NCBI GenBank assembly: GCA_026929865.2
Contig: CM049414.1
Span: 3,913,001-3,977,000, forward strand
Direction of reading: 5' to 3'
Length of the DNA: 64,000 nt
From: Hyperoplus lanceolatus
Taxonomy: Eukaryota > Chordata > Actinopteri > Uranoscopiformes > Ammodytidae
Shown: piece by piece, positions 57,977 to 64,000 of the stretch
Position numbering within the stretch: position 1 is the stretch's first letter
Layout of the letters: each line of letters opens with the position of its first letter
The notes under the pieces: generated by a model
Database searches by the model: none
Told to the model about the DNA's origin: nothing
Seen by the model: the letters and a program-made list of their open reading frames with translations, nothing else
Program-made: the position numbers and the translations under genes

Positions 57977-59560
57977 TGTGCTGGTCCCGGGAATTCCCTT
58001 TGGATGGTCAGTCACTGTCACCTAACCCATAACTCCCTGGGTTAATGTCCGTGTGTTGATTTTAGGAAATGTATCTATTAATTATTCATTCTTAAAAGAA
58101 TGTGGGCTTGCCAGTCTATTGATTGATGTAAGGAAACAGCACCTGGTCTCTATCAGAAACACATTGCTTTAATGTGAAGTGAGGGGCGATGATGATGAAA
58201 GCTGAAGGAACCACAAAGGGGCATTTTCTGGAAATGTGCATACTTTGCTGAGTCAAGACATATTTGGTTGAGGAGTATCCTTCATTATGCAAAGAGCACA
58301 TTTCTAAGCACCTATCCAAACTATGCAACAACAGAAAGAAACAACACTCTATTAGTGTGCCAGAAGTGTTGCCAAGAAGCGAAGCAGTTTCACGTCTCTC
58401 TTTTTCTGGCCTAGTCAGACGCTAGAAAGAGAGAAGTGGTCTCCATGGACAGCAGAGAGACTGTGAACCACTGTCTCCCAGGACAGACACTGGCTGTATG
58501 AGCTCTGAAAGTACAATCAGAGCAATGACTCTCTCTCTTCTTTCTGTCCTGAGCTTTTTGGACACAACTGAAACTGCTGGGCCGAGTCATGGCAATCATT
58601 TTTTGACTTCACAACTGCCTAATCTTACTTGTGAAAGAATATAAACATTTTGTGATGTCATAAGCGTTTGCAGAACTGTAACGACTGCATGCTGATTATC
58701 CTTTGGTCCTGAGAGTGGACAGTCATTATTCACATGACCACACGTGTTTGCACTGCAGGAAAGTGTGTACATGGACCACAATCCCACCTTGCCCAAAGGC
58801 ACATTGACATCAGCCCATAGTCTCAATCTGAACTCTCTCTTCAATCGCCCTGTGTTGAGACAGCTGTGAGGTCCGTGTTTGAAGATCCTCTCAGTGGAAG
58901 GAAAACATGGGAGAGGATCAATACCTCTCCTGGTATTATTGCTGGTGGGGCCTGTATGGTTGTGGAGTCTAGCCAGGGCCAGCAGGTAGCTGTCAGTCAC
59001 AGACCACCTGAGGAGACCTCCGCCTCTGGAAGAGCCAGTTTCAAGCAGGACACAGGGTATCCGGTACAGTATCCACTATCCAACAACGCTGGGCAGCAGT
59101 TGTTGGTCCCAAATATGATTGTGAGAGGAAATTTAAAGAGACCATTATGTATTAATTTTCAGGTCTTTGCTTTTGATATTGGACTCCTGTAGGGCAACTA
59201 AACATTATTGATCACACAGTTTTCTGTAGCTCTTCAGGACACTGTCCCTCTCTTCCTTGTATTTTCAGCCTTTTCTCAAAATGATCTGTGTAGGTTTCTT
59301 CTCCTACTGTGATTGTTCAACTTCCGGAAGACTTTCGAAGGGCTTCTGACATCCAAAGCACTAGCTTTAGCTTTGTGTATACTGATACTGTACCTTTCTG
59401 TCCGATCACTGACATAATAAACCCAGGTGGGACACTGATAAAATGTTACTTACAGGTTGCGCTTCTGACTTCATATGACCAAGTATCGTTAACTTGGAAC
59501 AGCACCGTCTTTGGACATAAGATTTTGTTTTCCTTCTGTATATTATCCATGTCTTTGTGA
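57977..59560. other. intergenic stretch, no gene supported
   Basis: A 108-codon open frame at 58866-59192 exists, but it has no recognised domain, no clear splice context and ordinary codon use. I do not call it a gene. Confidence 0.45.
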
Positions 59561-59605
59561 GGTAACACTTTACAATAAGGTACACAAAAAAAGAGTAGTT
59601 ACCCT
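59561..59605 (+). mobile_element. GGTAACACTTTACA-family terminus
   Basis: GGTAACACTTTACAATAAGG is the family's left end. The inside is replaced by the palindromic array, and no right end is seen. Confidence 0.6.
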
Positions 59606-59817
59606 TTTAAAAAGGGTAGTTTACCTTTTTAAAAGGTAAACTACCCTTTTTAAAAGGTAAACTTACCTTTTTAAAAGGTAAACTTACCTTTTTAAAAGGT
59701 AAACAGGTAAACTACCCTTTTTAAAAGGTAAACTTACCTTTTTAAAAGGTAAACTACCCTTTTTAAAAGGTAAACTTACCTTTTTAAAAGGTAAACTACC
59801 CTTTTTAAAAGGGTAAA
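59606..59817. repeat. 21-bp self-complementary tandem array
   Basis: About nine or ten units of TTTTTAAAAGGTAAACTTACC or the variant ending CTACCC. Each unit contains TTTTAAAA and GGTAAACTTACC, both near-palindromes, so every unit and the whole array can fold on itself. The two variants partly alternate. One unit near 59700 has an 8-bp extra (AAACAGGT). Confidence 0.92.
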
Positions 59818-60119
59818 GTTTGAACAAAAACATCACCGTCCGCAGCAGTAGCAGTTAAGCCGCTAATCCAGCTTGGTACTGACCCGTGTAGAGAAAACGG
59901 TGTGTTAAGTGCCGTGAAACAAACAATGCAGCAGCAGCAGAATAACCATATAGAGAAGTACGGATCACTGTGACGACACTGCTAGCCACTGTTAGAAAAA
60001 AACTTTCTTAAACAGTGTGTTTGGAGAGGTGCAGAGCCAACCAAAACAGAGCCTCAAGTCCAGGTCCATCCTCTGACAACATCGTTTGACAAGTCTAGCC
60101 CATATTGTTACACCATTTA

Positions 60120-60165
60120 TAGGTCAGAAAAGACAGAAACGCATAATAATAAGGTCCTCTTTAGG
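60120..60165 (-). mobile_element. relic end of the AGAGGACCTATGATGC family
   Basis: AGGTCAGAAAAGACAGAAAC..ATAATAAGGTCCTCTTTA resembles the right end of the element at 50596. The left end was not found. Confidence 0.4.
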
Positions 60166-62845
60166 TCTACAGGGACGTCCTAAAGAGGTCTTCGCTGTGG
60201 GGGAAATCCCAGAGCTTATCAGAAAAGTGTAAACGTTTAGAATTGACCAAAACTGAGATGTTTTTCGAAAGCTTTTGTCAAATTCCAGTTTCAAAGGTTT
60301 ACTTTCACTTTAAAGCCCAGCTGGATGAGTCTTTGAACTACATACTAGTCCTGAAAAAATATCAAAAATTCAACAAAATCAATTTGTTGAGGCAGGCAGA
60401 ATTGGGTGCACCTTGAGTTTTTGTTATGCTCACTGTTTCCAAGTTCAAGAATGACCGTTCCCATTCATCCAATTACAATACAGTATATAACTATCATCCA
60501 AGAGTGCCATGTTATCTTTTGTGGATTTGTCCTGTTGCTCAATAACAATCCCTTCTTAAAGCTGACCAGCATTTAAGTTTGTATCTTGTTCAATGATGAC
60601 AATATTCCCCCTGAGACTGAACAAGGATGAAAGGCGATTTCTGAGATGGATCACAGCCCTGATTCGCTCATTAGCTAACTCATAGTGAGAACGTACTGAT
60701 GAGCGTGTGTACTGTTTGGCTAGAGCTCTAGTTCCACTCTCTGGTTACCGCCTCTGCTTTTACAGGTGTATGAATGACACCACCATTCGTCTGTGTCACT
60801 ACCACAACTTTGAAATGAATACTCTTCAGAGCACCGGAGAACTTTGCCTATTTGGGGTTTGGTTTTAAACAGGTGAGATACTGTATGGAGCTAATTCTGG
60901 GCCAAACGTTTTGTTAATTAGAAGAATTCTTTATTTGAAAGTAAAAGTTCAAGTTTTAATGTTGAACTTTGAAAAACACAAGAATGTATTTAAAATAATA
61001 AGAAGTGGAGGAAAGAAATATTTAGTTTAAATCTAATTTTGATTCAACTTTGAAATGATTTTAAATAAATAATTTATTTTCATTTTTCACTTAAAAAAAA
61101 AAAAGCTATTACAGCTTTTTGATATAAATGAATGTTGGTCACATCAAGCCATCGTCTTTCAAGCCTATCAGCTCCACAAACCTTACTATGTATTTCTCAG
61201 TTTCTCAGAAGCATTTACAAACTGGTGTCGCCTCCTGACAGTGGCGCAGGATCTCAGAAAAAGAGCCCATAAATGTTTCAGAAATGTTTCGTTTCTGCAT
61301 TCCAGCAGTAAAACAAAAATACAAGTGGTATTCTCCTTTCTGTCACTTGGGATTCAATCCTAGAAACAAACGATCAAAACATATACAGACCCATCAGCAG
61401 TTTGGTATTCTGCGTGTCAAATGAATTAGACAGCATTTCCTGTAAGCTTGTTTTGTGACTCACTGGTTAGGCCACACTGAGTGACCCTGTGTGTTTCCCT
61501 TTCTTACCAGGATATCACACCAGGATAACAACTTTGGGGCACCCCACGGTGCAGCTTGCATTTGTTTTACATCTGAGTTGTTTATCCACATTTGTGTAGG
61601 TTGATTTTTGCAGGGAGCTGAACTGTGCTATCAGGAAGAGACGTTTATAATTAACTTCCTGCTAATGCCCCAGTTCCACTGAAGACTTTGCCACATGCAT
61701 TTCACGGGTAGGCTAAAAAAAACTGTCCACGCAAATGCACATGCATTGACATGTAAGCTATAGCGTGAGAAACTAAGCTATACTAAACTATGTAAAACTG
61801 TAGCAAAGTTTATAGAAAATGTTCGTTTAACCTTTACACATTTTTTATTTGACATAATAATGTGGAACCAGGTCCTGAACTGCCCACAAATCATAACCCT
61901 GAGATATTGTTATGTGATGACTAGCATGACAGCATTATATGCTAGGAAAAAGCACTATGAATTGCATACCAAATTTGCTAAATTGATAAACTTGCTTGCT
62001 GGCTTGCTTCCATGGGGCTAAATATTCACTGAAGGGGCTTTGTTCATGTCTTTTAGCACTGATTTGCAGATCAATGTGAGATTAACCATTCAAAGATAAG
62101 TGATGCATTATTAATTCAAGCAGTGTCCTTTCCTAAGTGACACAACTCGTTATAACAGGATCTGCACTCCACCTGAGGCCAAACGGTCACCAGTGGCAGG
62201 AATGTGGCAATTCTTTTTTATCACAATGTTTAATCTCTTTCCGGAGAGAGATTATTTCATGAGATGAAATTCAAGTTCAGGTTGGCTCACGTTCAAAAGA
62301 AAACAGGTGAAAGTATCAGTACCCTGTGGCAGTGTGGAGTTTGGGAGCCAACTTCTTGCCTATTTACTGTCAAGCTCTTTCCCCCTGCCCCACATGCCCA
62401 GACTATAGACCACAGTCGTTCTGTGAAAAGAGCCAGGATTAAGACAGTTAAAGATGAAGACAATCACCTCTCTTCCCCCTGAGCGTAGCCCCCCAGACAC
62501 ACACATGATAGCGTACAATGGGATGGTGTGTTTGCACCGGATGTGTCCTCTCGCGCTGCAGTGCAGAACTTCTCTGCATTGTGTGCGGGCCTCTGCCATT
62601 GTGGCCAGGCTGTACTAATACTCAGCAGATATTTCACAGTGGGTGAGTGCTTTCTTTTGGCCCAGGCAGCCTGCAGTTCCCTGACTCCCCGGGTCAGGAA
62701 GCAGGGAGGCCCCGGGACAGACTAGCATGCAGAAGCATAACTACTGCTGGGAGGGGGGGTGGGGCAATGACCTGTGGTTTCTGTCTACCTCTTTCTCTCC
62801 ATCATGTTTTGACAACACTTCTCCAACACCTTGCAAACACCCATT
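60166..62845. other. intergenic stretch, no gene seen
   Basis: Mostly AT-rich unique-looking DNA. No exon, complete element or RNA gene recognised. Confidence 0.5.
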
Positions 62846-63110
62846 GGTAACACGTTATATTAATGGTACATGAAACATCATGAATTCATGTCTGAATGAA
62901 TTCATCCATGTAGTGCTTCATGAACCATCAGTTAGGATTAATAGTATCTCATGCATGATTTAACACAGGCAAAATACATTAACTAATGCACCAGATAAGG
63001 TATGTGAATCATCATGATATTTGAGTTATTACTGATGATGATCATGTCTGACTAGTCACACCAATACTCATGTGTTTAGTTAAATACCAGGTGTTTAAAT
63101 CATAATAAAC
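62846..63110 (+). mobile_element. degraded GGTAACAC-type element
   Basis: GGTAACACGTTATATTAATG and repeated TCATGAATTCATG / ATCATGATnTTG words suggest a relative of the GGTAACAC family; no right end found. Confidence 0.4.
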
Positions 63111-63367
63111 TAAGCATTCGTTTTTCATGACTTCATCATGCCTGTGGCCCCTCAAATCTTATTCAAACCATTTAAGATAACTCAATTCAATTCAAGGTCA
63201 CCCTTTCAATTGCACTACATAATTAATATTTGCCAACAGGACCACTTGTAGTGAGAATTATCACCCAATTTGGCAATATTCATCAGGTACAACTCCAGAT
63301 TAATGCAATGATTGTTTTTTTGTAACAGGCAATTGTTTGCTCTGTTGTTTTTCGCATGTATTTGAAG

Positions 63368-63900
63368 CATAGATAGTATATTAAAATGGATGTAGCATCC
63401 GGGCTGACCCCAGTTATTCACACGGCATCCAATAATCCTGGTTTATGCGCGTCGCCATCTTGTGAGATTTTTACTCCGCCTCACTCCTCTTGCCGAAAAA
63501 GGGAATCGACGTCACGTCGGGGGAGGAAGCTACGCCCATCTAGCTGACGTATATCTCCGAGGCAAAGTGAGCGACAATGAGCGGAGAGCTGTCACTCAAG
63601 AGATCGCGCCCCTAATTATTCATACATTTTAACCTCGAAAAGAATAAAAACTAGCCTGCTAGAAAACAATTCACCCCCCTCAGTGTTGTCTTGGAGATGT
63701 GACCTAAACATACAGACTAGAATGGCTTTTGGACCAGGCCGTAAATAGGTTTAATAAGACTGTGAAAATGGCCTGTTTAACAAGTGAGTCAAAGAAAAAT
63801 TGCTCAGTCTTGGTACCACCCCAGTGGCCACCGGAAGGTACTGCAATGTGTGTCACTTCCTTATTGGATGCTGGTAAAAATCGCTGAGGTTGGGGCTTGA
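63368..63900 (-). repeat. 511-bp repeat, copy R2, inverted relative to R1
   Basis: Read on the minus strand it begins GCCCCAACCTCAGCG and continues through GCCATCTTGTGAG (reverse), GACGTGACGTCGATTCCC and GCCCGGATGCTACATCCA to ACTATCTATG, matching R1 (42601-43111) throughout with scattered differences. Confidence 0.85.
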
Positions 63901-64000
63901 TTTTAAGTTCAGATGTCTTAAGGTTTTGAGGTCAGTTTGCAGTTACCAATCAGCATGTGTTTGTTTTAACTGACAATAAAGATTTGTTTTAGAGTGTCAC

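Noticed and set aside
58866-59192. A 108-codon plus-strand open frame as a host gene
   Set aside because: No recognised domain, no splice or promoter context, and its length is possible by chance in a 64 kb window.
59606-59817. A CRISPR-like array
   Set aside because: The units are contiguous with no unique spacers, and the genome is vertebrate.

Overview
This window is eukaryotic and looks like a ray-finned fish, probably a spiny-rayed teleost (inference). Supporting signs are GT-AG introns, long (CA)n microsatellites, many Tc1-like transposons with fish-type inverted repeats, tRNA-derived SINEs, L2-type LINE tails and many small TTAA- or TA-flanked inverted-repeat elements. There is no sign of prokaryotic operons or CRISPR arrays.

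Positions 94-22041, minus strand, hold the only protein-coding gene I can support: the 5' part of a laminin alpha-4 chain gene (lama4). I placed 17 coding exons. All acceptors are AG, all donors GT, and the reading phase is continuous through 744 codons. The exons give a signal peptide, a short arm of laminin EGF-like (LE) repeats, and the start of the coiled-coil region. The gene runs off the left edge, so the rest of the coiled coil and the LG domains are outside. The short arm has two more LE repeats than the human alpha-4 I recall, on exons 6 and 7, which form an in-frame removable pair. Introns are filled with microsatellites, SINEs and nested DNA transposons.

Positions 22.1-64 kb are upstream or intergenic. 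I found no convincing host gene exon there. Its content is mostly mobile elements: two near full-length Tc1-like elements at 34.2 and 51.5 kb with the same odd fold-back architecture; a third, separately formed fold-back Tc1-like element at 55.4 kb; two hAT-type elements with perfect 8-bp target duplications (23.8 and 47.5 kb); a TA-flanked family with GGGGAGAACGGGG termini (15.2, 27.2, 29.0, 46.3 kb); at least seven TTAA-flanked elements; a GGTAACACTTTACA family; a Harbinger-like element; and a 21-bp self-complementary tandem array at 59.6 kb. Several insertions are nested two or three deep, so relative ages can be read directly.

The most unusual material is the set of fold-back Tc1 elements, the TA/GGGGAGAACGGGG family with a probable pogo-like transposase tail, the 59.6 kb palindromic array, and the cassette-like LE exons of lama4.
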